64,000 bases of DNA from positions 62,001-126,000 of the forward strand of contig NZ_JACHZB010000010.1 of the NCBI RefSeq assembly GCF_014193255.1. The letters run 5' to 3'. The notes beneath the pieces are model-generated. The model had not been told where the DNA came from, did no database searches, and was given only the letters and a program-made list of their open reading frames with translations. Source of the stretch: Rhizobium sp. BK196. Its GTDB lineage: Bacteria; Pseudomonadota; Alphaproteobacteria; Rhizobiales; Rhizobiaceae. Position 1 is the first letter of the stretch, and each line of letters starts with the position of its first letter. The position numbers and the translations under genes were made by a program. This document shows, in pieces, positions 36,432 through 46,068 of this stretch.

Positions 36432-37316
36432 ATGCCTTCACTTAAGGATCTGAAAAACCGGATCGCCTCCGTCAAGGCGACGCAGAAGATCACCAAGGCG
36501 ATGAAGATGGTCGCCGCGGCGAAGCTTCGGCGTGCGCAGGAGGCGGCCGAGGCCGCCCGGCCTTACTCGCAGCGTATGGGTGCCGTCCTGGCGAACATCG
36601 CCAAGGCTGTTACCGATGCGGACGGCGCGCCGGTCCTGATGACCGGCACGGGCAAGGACCAGGTGCACCTGCTCGTCGTCTGCACGGCCGAACGCGGCCT
36701 TTGCGGCGGTTTCAACTCGCAGATTGCCCGCTTTGCTCGCGATCACGTTCGCAAGCTGGTTGCCGAAGGCAAGACGGTGAAGATCTTCACTGTCGGCAAA
36801 AAGGGCTATGACATCCTGCGTCGCGAATTCGCGTCGATGATCGTCGAGCGCAAGGAACTGCGCGAAGTCAAGAAGATCGGTTTCGAGAATGCCGATCAGA
36901 TCGGCAAGCGCATCATCGAGATGTTCGAAGCCGGTGAATTCGACGTCTGCACGTTGTTCTACTCGGAATTCAAGTCGGTGATCAGTCAGATCCCGACGGC
37001 GCAGCAGCTCATCCCGGCCAAGGCTCCTGAAGCCGTTGCCGAAGATGCAGCCCATGCCAGCGCTGTCTATGAATACGAGCCGGATCCGGCGTCGATCCTC
37101 GACGATCTGATCCCGCGCAACATCTCCGTCCAGATCTTCCGCGCTCTCCTTGAGAACGTCGCGGGCGAGATGGGTGCCAAGATGAGCGCGATGGACAATG
37201 CGACGCGCAATGCTGGTGAGATGATCAATAAGCTGACGTTGAGCTACAACCGTCAGCGTCAGGCTCAGATCACCAAGGAACTGATTGAAATCATTTCGGG
37301 CGCGGAAGCGCTCTGA
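36432..37316 (+). CDS. atpG: ATP synthase F1 gamma subunit
   Basis: The 294-residue central rotor protein begins MPSLKDLKNRIASVKATQKI and ends with the matching C-terminal helix NRQRQAQITKELIEIISGA; the two helices form the coiled-coil shaft. The middle segment ERGLCGGFNSQI is the family signature. It lies 27 bp after atpA. Confidence 0.97.
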   Translation: MPSLKDLKNRIASVKATQKITKAMKMVAAAKLRRAQEAAEAARPYSQRMGAVLANIAKAVTDADGAPVLMTGTGKDQVHLLVVCTAERGLCGGFNSQIARFARDHVRKLVAEGKTVKIFTVGKKGYDILRREFASMIVERKELREVKKIGFENADQIGKRIIEMFEAGEFDVCTLFYSEFKSVISQIPTAQQLIPAKAPEAVAEDAAHASAVYEYEPDPASILDDLIPRNISVQIFRALLENVAGEMGAKMSAMDNATRNAGEMINKLTLSYNRQRQAQITKELIEIISGAEAL

Positions 37317-37338
37317 GTTAGGGAAAGAGGGTAAGAAA

Positions 37339-38765
<1,427 letters not shown>

Positions 38766-38766
<1 letters not shown>

Positions 38767-39005
38767 TGAGCGACGCTCAGGACGAGATATTCTGTTGCGA
38801 CACCCTTAAAAGTGTCGTGGCAGAGCTTCCTGAACCGGCCGCGCCGATCATCTACCGTGCCGACAACGGCGTGATGATGATGGTTGTTGGGCTGGCCCAG
38901 ACCGAGGAAGGCCTTGGTTATCTCGACCATGCGATACTGCACTGCCCGTTCTGCGGGACCAAATTGCACGATGCAAAAGCCATAGCCGAGAAGGTAAGTC
39001 ACTGA
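38766..39005 (+). CDS. small Cys-rich protein between atpD and atpC
   Basis: The 79-residue protein has two cysteine pairs, CC near residues 10-11 and a CPFC in HCPFCGTKLHD near residues 58-65, which could together bind a zinc ion, as in a zinc ribbon. No signal peptide or membrane segment is visible. It overlaps atpD by one base and its TGA stop runs into the atpC start at 39005, so it is tightly coupled to both. I do not recognise a characterised family. A role in assembling or regulating F1 is only suggested by location. Confidence 0.75.
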
Positions 39006-39412
39006 TGGCTGACAATTTCAACTTTGAGCTCGTTTCGCCGGAGCGTTTGCTGCTGTCGCAGATGGTGACCGAGGTCGTCATTCCCGCGACCGAAGGCGAA
39101 ATGACTGTTATGGCCAACCATGCCCCGACGATGACGACTGTCAAGCCGGGCATTGTAAGCGTTCGCTCCGCTTCCGGTTCGAAGCAGAACTATGTCGTGT
39201 TCGGCGGCTTTGCCGATATTCTGCCGACCGGCTGCACGCTGCTCGCAGAATCGGCTGTTCCGGTCGAAGAACTCAACAAGGATGAACTGACCCGTCGCAT
39301 CGAAGCTGCGAAGAAGGAACTTGAAGATGCCGAGCATCACGAGCACAAGTCGAAGCTCGAGCATTTCATCATGGAATTGACCCACCTGCGTGGCGTCGTC
39401 CAGCAGGATTGA
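39005..39412 (+). CDS. atpC: ATP synthase F1 epsilon subunit
   Basis: The 135-residue protein has the N-terminal beta-sandwich (FELVSPERLLLSQMVTEVV, ATEGEMTVMANHAP) and a C-terminal helical hairpin. It caps the gamma stalk and can inhibit ATP hydrolysis. It is the last gene of atpHAGDC, followed within 30 bp by a perfect terminator. Confidence 0.97.
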   Translation: MADNFNFELVSPERLLLSQMVTEVVIPATEGEMTVMANHAPTMTTVKPGIVSVRSASGSKQNYVVFGGFADILPTGCTLLAESAVPVEELNKDELTRRIEAAKKELEDAEHHEHKSKLEHFIMELTHLRGVVQQD

Positions 39413-39441
39413 TCGGCACGGCCAGCAACAGGCAGAATGAG

Positions 39442-39473
39442 AAAAGCGGCCTTTCAAGGCCGCTTTTCTTTTT
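39442..39473 (+). terminator. rho-independent terminator of the atp operon
   Basis: AAAAGCGGCCTT and AAGGCCGCTTTT form a perfect inverted repeat at 39442-39467, followed by CTTTTT. The A-rich 5' arm means it may act on both strands. From here to the repeat at 39681 (about 205 bp) I see no supported gene; a 66-codon ORF there that starts inside this terminator is not credible. Confidence 0.93.
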
Positions 39474-39680
39474 GCCACAACAGAATTCGGCCGTTCGTCA
39501 CGCATCACCGGCTGTATAGGAGCCACATCGAAGTGACGAAAGGCATCCCCGCGAGTTTATTGATACCGGAGCGGGCTTTCATCGCGGAGGCTGCGGCATC
39601 CGCGTGGAGATTACAGAAACGAAAGGGTGGCTTTTGACCGCCTGTACCCGGAGCGTTCCTTAAAGGAAATTCTCATGGCA

Positions 39681-39778
39681 TTTCCGTTTTTCCTCCGAGT
39701 CACGGAAAGCTCCATCTCTTTATTTTTTATGCATTTCCGGGGGCAAAGCCCCTATGCACTTTTGCTGGAACTGCTTTA
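39681..39778. repeat. rhizobial intergenic palindromic element (RIME-like), copy 2
   Basis: Two palindromes are present: TTTCCGT (39681-39687) with ACGGAAA (39702-39708), and GCATTTCC (39731-39738) with GGAACTGC (39767-39774, one mismatch). Read on the minus strand it aligns with copy 1 at 8001-8103: both share TAAAGCA, then GCAAAAGTGC, AG-GG-TTTGC, ATGC and an A-rich spacer in the same order and distance. As in copy 1, the terminal GCT is followed by TTA that is the stop codon (TAA) of the minus-strand gene. Confidence 0.68.
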
Positions 39779-40513
39779 GAAGCCGGTTCCCCCGCGCAGT
39801 TCGGACAGCAATGTGCGGAACAGGATCTTCAGATCCAGCCAGAGGCTGAAATTTCTGATGTAATAGATATCGCTAGCGATGCGGGCGCGGGCCTCCGTCG
39901 GGCGCTCTGTCGGGCCGCGCCAGCCGCGCGTCTGGGCGAGGCCGGTAATGCCCGGCCGCATCAGATGGCGGTAATGATAGTCGGGAACCAGCTCCTCGTA
40001 GAGCATGCCGGCAGCGCGCATGTTTATAGCGTGGCAGCGGGGGCCGATAAGCGACATATCGCCCTTGATGACGTTGAGAAGCTGCGGCAGCTCATCGATG
40101 TTGGTCTTGCGCAGGAAGGCGCCGATCCGCGTTACGCGCCGATCACCCTTGACGGTCTGTTCGACGCCGGTGGGATCGCAGAGATCCACCCGCATGGAGC
40201 GGAACTTGTAGACTGTGATTTTGCTACCCTTCAGACCCCAGCGAATCTGCCGGAAAAACACCGGCCCGCCGTCGTCGATCACGATAAAAAGAGCGATCGT
40301 CAGAAGAACGGGAAATAGGATGACCAGCGCGCTTGTGGCACCGAAAATGTCGAAAGCCCTCTTCAAGCCAAACTGAAGCCTGCTCCGGCCACTTAACGAG
40401 GCAAAGCTTTGGGGCTGGCGAATATTGGAATTCGCTGCATCGAAAGCCTTCATCCTCACTGCTTTTGCAGAGAAAGCCGTGTCTTGAAACTTGTTCGGCG
40501 TAAACACATTCAT
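39776..40513 (-). CDS. polyprenyl-phosphate sugar-1-phosphate transferase (bacterial sugar transferase)
   Basis: The 245-residue protein has a cytosolic N-terminal extension (about 50 residues), one transmembrane helix (about 58-80), and the catalytic domain of the ExoY/PssA/WbaP type: FDIFGATSALVI, KFRSMRVD, RIGAFLRKTNIDELPQ, KGDMSLIGPR and RPGITGLAQ. It starts polysaccharide repeat-unit assembly by moving a hexose-1-phosphate onto a lipid carrier. Which polysaccharide is unknown. Its last codon and stop are contributed by a repeat element. Confidence 0.92.
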   Translation of the reverse strand: MNVFTPNKFQDTAFSAKAVRMKAFDAANSNIRQPQSFASLSGRSRLQFGLKRAFDIFGATSALVILFPVLLTIALFIVIDDGGPVFFRQIRWGLKGSKITVYKFRSMRVDLCDPTGVEQTVKGDRRVTRIGAFLRKTNIDELPQLLNVIKGDMSLIGPRCHAINMRAAGMLYEELVPDYHYRHLMRPGITGLAQTRGWRGPTERPTEARARIASDIYYIRNFSLWLDLKILFRTLLSELRGGTGF

Positions 40514-40675
40514 TAAGCAACGTCCGTAGAAATACTCACATTATGCACCGCGCCGGCACAAATACATGGGCTAGATCAATTTGTCACGAGCTTCCTTATT
40601 GTTTTCGTAACCATAATCGAGCCAAATTTGGGAGTATTTCGAAATATGTCCCCGACATTTTTTCGTGAGTTTGTA

Positions 40676-41887
40676 CTAACTATATTGAGTAACGACTGAA
40701 TCTTTACGCGTTATGCGTGCGGCATGACGTATTACCTGTCGTTCGAGAGCGAAATAACTGAGGCTTGCGAGAAGAAAAATGATCGCGCTCGCAAATGCGC
40801 AACCAATAAACCAGTCTCGCAGCGGGTCGTCTTTGCCGATCCCGAATACGGCCGGAGCGATCGTTTGAATCGACGTCAGAACGATGTCCTGCCAGATATA
40901 GATGCCGAATGAGACGGTTGCCGTGAAGCGTATGAAAGTATTGTCGAGCAATACCGCGAGCAGCACGGAGCGCGAGAGGGCCACAAGCGCGACAGCGATC
41001 AGAACCGGAAACAGCGGAAAGGCGTAGGGGATTCCGAGCCGTCCATAGGCTTCCCAAGGTCCACCTGTCGAAAGCGGAAAGTGTAGGGCGGCAGCGGCCA
41101 GGCAGGCGAATGCGATGATGTCGAACCAGATGCGAGGCTTTCGCGGCAGCAGAATCTGAATGCCGGCTGCGAATGAACCGAGCGCAAAAATGGCGAAAAA
41201 GCCGATGGGATTGTAGTTGGGCATCCACTCCTTCGCGCCGCCTTGCATGCCATATTGCCAGCCGCGGTCTATCTCATTGGGGGGAACAAGCGTGCGGAAG
41301 GCCTCGTGGGCAAGCAGGGTCGCGGCAATGATGCCGAGCCAGGCAAGGCGCGTGAGGAGCGGAGAACGGTGTTTTTCCGGGATAGCGAAAAGCCAGAGGA
41401 AACCAAGCGGCAGCAGGATATAGCTCGTTACTTCGAAAGATATGGACCAGAGCGGGCCGTTGCCTTCGACAGGAAAGAAAGTGCGCCACTGCCACTGATT
41501 CATGAAGAAGAGCCCGCTGATATAGCGCATAACGAGTTCCGGCGTCAGTGCATGCCCAAGCAGTGTGACGCTGAGGATGAAGCCCGCCGTCAAAGCTACC
41601 CAATAACCGGGTATGATGCGGGCCGCGCGACGCAGCACATAGGTGCGCAGGTCAGGCATGGCGCAACCGGCATCGAGGGAGCGCCAGAACGGCAGGGCCA
41701 GCAGGAAGCCGCTCAGGATGAAGAAGATGGCGACGCCGAAATTGCCGAAACGCAGGGCGGTCAGCATCGGCTGCCATCCCTCGGTCTTGTTGAGATCGAC
41801 GCGCAGAATGAGATGATGGATGAGAACCAGCAGGCAGGCGGCTGCACGCAAGAAATCCGCTCCGGCCATCCGGTCCTGCTGCTGCAT
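40676..41887 (-). CDS. acyltransferase 3 (OafA/YrhL-like) membrane protein
   Basis: The 403-residue integral membrane protein has about ten transmembrane helices and begins with the acyltransferase-3 motif ADFLRAAACLLVLIHHL, including the catalytic-type histidine. Members O-acetylate or succinylate surface sugars. It is upstream of the sugar transferase on the same strand across 162 bp, so both may serve the same exopolysaccharide. GAGGGAG precedes the ATG. Confidence 0.88.
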   Translation of the reverse strand: MQQQDRMAGADFLRAAACLLVLIHHLILRVDLNKTEGWQPMLTALRFGNFGVAIFFILSGFLLALPFWRSLDAGCAMPDLRTYVLRRAARIIPGYWVALTAGFILSVTLLGHALTPELVMRYISGLFFMNQWQWRTFFPVEGNGPLWSISFEVTSYILLPLGFLWLFAIPEKHRSPLLTRLAWLGIIAATLLAHEAFRTLVPPNEIDRGWQYGMQGGAKEWMPNYNPIGFFAIFALGSFAAGIQILLPRKPRIWFDIIAFACLAAAALHFPLSTGGPWEAYGRLGIPYAFPLFPVLIAVALVALSRSVLLAVLLDNTFIRFTATVSFGIYIWQDIVLTSIQTIAPAVFGIGKDDPLRDWFIGCAFASAIIFLLASLSYFALERQVIRHAARITRKDSVVTQYS

Positions 41888-41952
41888 GTCACTCCCTCGC
41901 TCCTTGCCGGACTTTGCAGCGGAAAGCTGCTGCCGGCAAGGGCAGGGTCGTC

Positions 41953-42960
41953 TCAGCCAAGCAGATCGTTGGTGTAATAGCTGGAAAAGTCGGGCTTTTC
42001 CTTCAGCGCTGCACCATTGGCATCGAGCAGGATGCCATGATCGAACAGAAAAGTGCCGATCGCTTCTGCCTTGGCCGGATCGACGACGCCGATCGTGCCG
42101 TTGTCGCCCTTGAGGAAATGGCCTTCGACCAGCGCCTTTTGTGATGCCTTGACGAGTTCGGTATTCAGCAATGCGCCGTTGCTGCCGGCAATCAGAAGGT
42201 CACAGGCCTCGTCCGGATTGTCGACCGAATAGGCGTAGCCCTTGAGCGTTGCCTGGATGAAGGCGCGGGCATTTTGCGGATTGGCCGAGAGATAGGCGTC
42301 GCTGGAAGCGATCGCGGTCGTCTGTTCGTCGGGAATGCCGTAGTCTCTGTAGCGCCAGCGGCCGACCTGCCGGTTCTCCAGCTGCGCCGCGATACCCTCC
42401 CAGGTGTAGATTTCCAGCGTGAAGTCTACGGCGCCGTTGTCGAGCGCCTCATAGGCCGAGGTGCCGAGCGTGACATTCTGGAAGGTGCCCTTGCCGCCGT
42501 CGTTGCGAATCATCGCGGAGACGAGCGCCTCCTCCCATGCGCCGCCGAAGCCGCCATAGGTTTTTCCGTCAAGATCCTTGGGACTTTTGATATCGTTGCG
42601 GCCGCCCTTGAAGATCAGCCTGCCGGTTTCCGTCTGCACGACGGCATAGACGAGTTTCACATCAGCGCCGGCGGCGCGCTGGGTAAAGGCCTCGATCTCT
42701 CCGCAAATGCCGAAATCGGCAACGCCGTTCGCGACCAGCGTGCCGGCGCTGGTATCGGCATAGGGCAGGATCTCGACGTCGAGGCCGGTGGCCTCATAGA
42801 AGCCTTTGGCCTTGGCGACATAGATGCCGATATGATTGGTGTTCGGTGTCCAGTCGAGCGCGATACGCACCTTTGCGGCGGATTGGGCGAAGGCAGTGCG
42901 GCCGGCGAGGCTTGCGGCCATGGCGGCAAAAAGGGTCTGTCGGCGGGTGAGAAGCATCAT
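41953..42960 (-). CDS. thiY: ABC transporter substrate-binding protein for thiamin pyrimidine precursor
   Basis: The 335-residue periplasmic protein has a twin-arginine-like signal (LLTRRQTLFAAMAAS, cleavage after AFA) and an NMT1/ThiY-type domain: VRIALDWTPNTNHIGIYVAKAKGF, GICGEIEAFTQ and GGFGGAWEEAL. It likely binds a hydroxymethylpyrimidine or formylaminopyrimidine thiamin precursor. The ATG at 42960 follows GAGGAGGTT; the longer frame to 43047 overlaps the ATPase gene. It is last in a riboswitch-controlled operon. Confidence 0.9.
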   Translation of the reverse strand: MMLLTRRQTLFAAMAASLAGRTAFAQSAAKVRIALDWTPNTNHIGIYVAKAKGFYEATGLDVEILPYADTSAGTLVANGVADFGICGEIEAFTQRAAGADVKLVYAVVQTETGRLIFKGGRNDIKSPKDLDGKTYGGFGGAWEEALVSAMIRNDGGKGTFQNVTLGTSAYEALDNGAVDFTLEIYTWEGIAAQLENRQVGRWRYRDYGIPDEQTTAIASSDAYLSANPQNARAFIQATLKGYAYSVDNPDEACDLLIAGSNGALLNTELVKASQKALVEGHFLKGDNGTIGVVDPAKAEAIGTFLFDHGILLDANGAALKEKPDFSSYYTNDLLG

Positions 42961-42967
42961 AACCTCC

Positions 42968-43723
42968 TCAGGTTCTTTGCGGATGCAGCAATGTTTGAAG
43001 AATTTCGGTTTCGATCGCCTGGGCGGCCGGGGAGCCGAGATCGGCAAGCGTACGCGGCCTTTTCAGCGGCACTTCGAATTCCCTGATCACGGCCGCCGGG
43101 CGGGCGGAAAGCACATAGATACGGTCAGACAGGAAAACGGCTTCCCGCACATCATGGGTGATCAGCAGGGCCGTCCAGCGATGATCGGTCCACATGCCCT
43201 GCAGCCATTCCTGCATCTGGGTGCGGGTCAGCGCGTCGAGTGCCCCGAAGGGCTCGTCGAGCAGCAGCATGTCCTGCCGCTGGATCACCGTGCGCAACAG
43301 GGCCGCCCGCTGGCGCATGCCGCCTGAGAGGGCCACGGGATAGTGATTTTCGAAACCGGCAAGGCCGAAGCGTTCAAAGAGAGGGGCTGCAACGGCGCGC
43401 GCCTGGCTGCGGCGCATGCCGTGCACTTCGAGACCAAGGATCGCATTGTCGATGACGCTTCGCCACGGCATCAGCGCATCGCGCTGGGGCATGAAGGCGA
43501 AGACGTGCTGCGCTTGCAAGAGCGGCATGCCGTCAAAAAGGATGTCGCCTCTATCGGCCTGCAGCGCCTGTGTCAGCAGCCGCAGGATCGTCGACTTGCC
43601 GGAGCCGGAGGGGCCGACGATCGAGACGAATTCACCTCTGGCGATATGAAGAGAAATGTCCTTCAGCACTTCCATGCCATCGAAGGACTTCGAGACGTTC
43701 TTCAGCTCAAGCATTCCTCTCAT
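42968..43723 (-). CDS. thiZ: ABC transporter ATP-binding protein (thiamin precursor uptake)
   Basis: The 251-residue ATPase has Walker A GPSGSGKST, the signature LSGGMRQRAAL, Walker B LLLDEPFGALD and the switch His in LLITHDVREA. It powers ThiX/ThiY import. I chose the ATG at 43723 because it overlaps the permease stop as ATGA and has GGAG upstream; another ATG at 43714 is too close to its purine run. Confidence 0.92.
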   Translation of the reverse strand: MRGMLELKNVSKSFDGMEVLKDISLHIARGEFVSIVGPSGSGKSTILRLLTQALQADRGDILFDGMPLLQAQHVFAFMPQRDALMPWRSVIDNAILGLEVHGMRRSQARAVAAPLFERFGLAGFENHYPVALSGGMRQRAALLRTVIQRQDMLLLDEPFGALDALTRTQMQEWLQGMWTDHRWTALLITHDVREAVFLSDRIYVLSARPAAVIREFEVPLKRPRTLADLGSPAAQAIETEILQTLLHPQRT

Positions 43724-44511
43724 GGGCGTTTCTCCGCAGCAGATTGCCAGGGCATGACGAAACGCTGCACCGCCAGCGTGAGACCGAAGAGGCAAAGGGT
43801 CAGGAGGGCGCTAACAATGACGGCGGCAAGCACGAGATCCGGCCGGAAATTGTTCTTGGCATTGAGGATATAGATACCGAGGCCACGTGCGGCGCCTGCA
43901 TATTCGGCGAAGATGGCCCCGACCACAGCATAGGTGATCGAAATGCGTAGGCCGGCAAAGAAGAAGGGCATGGCGGAGGGGAGCCTCGCCAGGCAGAAGA
44001 TGCGCCAGCGGCTCGCTTTCATGGAGCTCATAAGCTCGGCGATATCCCGGTCCGTCGCTTCATAACCCTGCAGCAGGGCGACCAGCAACGGAAAGAAGGT
44101 GACGAGGGCGACGAGCAGAAGTTTTGGCAATATCCCGAAACCGAACCAGAGTACGACCAGGGGTGCGATTGCCACTAGCGGCAATGTCTGGCTGACGATG
44201 AAGAGCGGCAGCAGGGCGCGGCGCATGAAGGGCACGAAATCCATCAGGACCGACGAGGCGAAGGCGAAGACCAGCGACAAAGCGAAACCGCCGAGCGTCG
44301 CGCCAAGCGTCGGCCAGGTATTGTCGAGCAGCGCCTGCCTGTTCAGCCAGCCCTGTGTCAGGATCCGCGAAGGCGAGGGCAGGATGGAGGGCTTGATGCC
44401 GGAGAGATCGACATACAGCTCCCAGACAGCCAGGAAGGCAAACACGGCAAGAATTGCGGGCAGGGCCCGCCTCAATGGCGCAAATGTCGAATCCGGTTTC
44501 GATAAGGTCAT
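43720..44511 (-). CDS. thiX: ABC transporter permease (thiamin precursor uptake)
   Basis: The 263-residue inner-membrane protein has about six transmembrane helices and the EAA loop region GYEATDRDIAELMSSMKAS that contacts the ATPase. It belongs to the nitrate/sulfonate/taurine-type (BPD_transp_1) permeases, and its identity as ThiX rests on the TPP riboswitch, YkoF and ThiY neighbours. The gap from ykoF is 14 bp. Confidence 0.9.
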   Translation of the reverse strand: MTLSKPDSTFAPLRRALPAILAVFAFLAVWELYVDLSGIKPSILPSPSRILTQGWLNRQALLDNTWPTLGATLGGFALSLVFAFASSVLMDFVPFMRRALLPLFIVSQTLPLVAIAPLVVLWFGFGILPKLLLVALVTFFPLLVALLQGYEATDRDIAELMSSMKASRWRIFCLARLPSAMPFFFAGLRISITYAVVGAIFAEYAGAARGLGIYILNAKNNFRPDLVLAAVIVSALLTLCLFGLTLAVQRFVMPWQSAAEKRP

Positions 44512-44525
44512 TGCCGTCCGGCGTC

Positions 44526-45134
44526 TCAGGCTTTGCTCGGGCTGTTCGCGGAGACCGTGATATCCAGTGTCACATGACCTTCGGGATCGCCAAAGCGATA
44601 GAAAGCTTCATGGATAGTGGCGAAGATCGCACCGGCATCACCGCGCAGCTTGGTGCAGAAATTCTTAGAGCGGTCGAATGTGCCCGAGCGCTTCAGAAAA
44701 TCGATGCAGCCGTAGATCTCGTCCATATGAGTGCCCGTTCCCATGACATAGAGAGAGAATTGGGCGGCCGTTGGCTGACCGGTTTCGGTCGTATCCCTGA
44801 CTGCCGCGATCGCGGCTTCCATCCGCTCGGCGAGCGGCTCTGATCGGCTGGAGGACAGGCCGGCGCCGCAGATTGCATCATCCGGTTCGCCGGGGCAGCC
44901 CCGCGAGATCGCAGCGGACAATACGCAATGCTCGCCGCTTGCGGCAGCCGAGACGAAGAGGTCGCGCATGGCGGCAAACAGCACGTCGGGCGGACCGACC
45001 ATCAGCGTGGAAATATCGTCGGTTTCGATGCGAAGACGATCGCGATAGGGATCGAGAGCTTTGATCGCTTCAAGGATGATGCCGACGAAATTGCCGGACA
45101 TCGGATATAGAGACACTTGTGCGCCGGAAAACAC
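44526..45134 (-). CDS. ykoF: YkoF-like thiamin/HMP-binding protein
   Basis: The 202-residue protein has two repeated ferredoxin-like halves, each with a SLYPMSGNF or SLYVMGTGTHM segment near its start, the hallmark of YkoF, which binds thiamin or its pyrimidine part in the cytosol. The start is GTG at 45134 with CGAGG six bases upstream; the alternative ATG at 45101 would cut the first conserved strand (GAQVSLYPM). It is the first gene after the TPP riboswitch. Confidence 0.88.
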   Translation of the reverse strand: MFSGAQVSLYPMSGNFVGIILEAIKALDPYRDRLRIETDDISTLMVGPPDVLFAAMRDLFVSAAASGEHCVLSAAISRGCPGEPDDAICGAGLSSSRSEPLAERMEAAIAAVRDTTETGQPTAAQFSLYVMGTGTHMDEIYGCIDFLKRSGTFDRSKNFCTKLRGDAGAIFATIHEAFYRFGDPEGHVTLDITVSANSPSKA

Positions 45135-45142
45135 TTGGACCT

Positions 45143-45227
45143 CGCTCCGCTGGCATTACCCAGATCAGCTTTGAAGGGTCCGGAGGCATGCGCCTCACAT
45201 CTCAGCCCCGGCAATTCGGAGCTCCCC
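45143..45227 (-). promoter_or_regulatory. TPP riboswitch (thi-box)
   Basis: On the minus strand the order is GGGGAGCTCC, then GGGGCTGAGATG, a variable stem, GACCCTTCAAAGCTGATCTG, then GGGTAATGCCAGCGGAG. The CTGAGA, CCTGATCTGG-like and TAATGCCAGCG blocks are the conserved pyrimidine- and pyrophosphate-sensing parts of the TPP aptamer. The 3' strand of the first stem, GCGGAGCGAGG, includes the ykoF ribosome site, so binding of TPP probably hides it and blocks translation. It controls ykoF-thiX-thiZ-thiY. Confidence 0.96.
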
Positions 45228-45333
45228 CGTGAATTGTGGCGGAAGCTATCACCGGGCCTGCGATATCGCAACCGTAAAATTCCTAGCCGGCTGCACGGTC
45301 GGTAAGGGTTCGGACGCACCAGGTGCTGGGAGG

Positions 45334-45365
45334 AAAACACCCGGACGGAGGTCCTGTCCGGGTGT
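45334..45365 (-). terminator. rho-independent terminator of the FMN reductase gene
   Basis: On the minus strand ACACCCGGAC and GTCCGGGTGT form a perfect 10-bp stem with a 9-nt loop, then TTTTCC. It lies 46 bp after the stop of the FMN reductase gene and separates it from the thiamin operon leader. Confidence 0.85.
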
Positions 45366-45411
45366 CCAGCCGGTTCCGTACCTGCCAGAAACGGAATCGG
45401 ATGTCGTTGTC

Positions 45412-45987
45412 TCAGGCGGCGATGCCGGCGTAGGGCGTGTCGCTGCGGGCTGCGATCAGCGCTTCAGTCCACCATTGCAACTGGGCCATCATTCGGGAAA
45501 GCCGGCGCAACGCATCCTCCGAATCCTGTAGCCAGCCTTCATTGTCGAAACGGCGCCAGGGGGAAGTGAAGCTGACGGCATCGCAGATCGTGACGGCGTG
45601 AAGCTCCGCGAAGACGAGGCGGAGCTGTTCGACGGCCCTCAATCCCCCGGAGATGCCGCCATAGCAGACGAAGGCGATGGGCTTTCCGTGCCAGGGTTCA
45701 GCGAACAGATCGATGAGGAATTTCAAGGAGGCGGTGAAGCTGTGGTTGTATTCCGGCGTGACGAGGATGAAACCATCGGCTTGATGAAGCCTGTCCGCAA
45801 GCCGTGTTGCCTCCGGATGATGCGGTACATGCTCTCGCGGCAGCGAAAATGTCAGCGGGTCGATGATGTCGATCTCGAATTGCGGAAAGCGGGCGAGTTC
45901 TCTTTCGAGCCATTTCACCACCCTGTCGCAGGTGCGCCCTTCGCGCGTGCTGCCATAGATGATGGCAAGCCTCATGGGTTTCTGCAT
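45412..45987 (-). CDS. NADPH-dependent FMN reductase family protein
   Basis: The 191-residue flavodoxin-like protein has the FMN-phosphate loop IIYGSTREGRTCD, then TPEYNHSFTASLKFLID and the glycine-rich CYGGISGGLRAVEQL. Such enzymes reduce FMN or quinones using NAD(P)H. AGGAG precedes the ATG. The promoter overlaps a SoxR box with a 19-bp spacer, so induction by redox-active compounds is expected. It is divergent from soxR. Confidence 0.92.
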   Translation of the reverse strand: MQKPMRLAIIYGSTREGRTCDRVVKWLERELARFPQFEIDIIDPLTFSLPREHVPHHPEATRLADRLHQADGFILVTPEYNHSFTASLKFLIDLFAEPWHGKPIAFVCYGGISGGLRAVEQLRLVFAELHAVTICDAVSFTSPWRRFDNEGWLQDSEDALRRLSRMMAQLQWWTEALIAARSDTPYAGIAA

Positions 45988-46031
45988 GCATTGCTCCTTC
46001 TTATGTCGGCTTTACGGCCTCGGGAGCGCAG

Positions 46032-46062
46032 TCTATAAAACCTCAACTAATATTGAGGTCAA
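46032..46062 (-). promoter_or_regulatory. SoxR-controlled promoter with 18-bp SoxR box
   Basis: CCTCAA-CTAATA-TTGAGG (46041-46058) is a perfect SoxR-type palindrome. Read on the minus strand it lies between a -35 TTGACC (46062-46057) and a -10 TATAGA (46037-46032) that are 19 bp apart, the overlong spacing that MerR-family activators correct by DNA twisting. This places the FMN reductase under SoxR control; soxR itself starts at 46069 on the other strand and may be autoregulated. Confidence 0.92.
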
Positions 46063-46068
46063 TAGGCT

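Noticed and set aside
39437..39637. 66-codon ORF after atpC
   Set aside because: It begins inside the atp terminator hairpin and has no recognisable sequence features.
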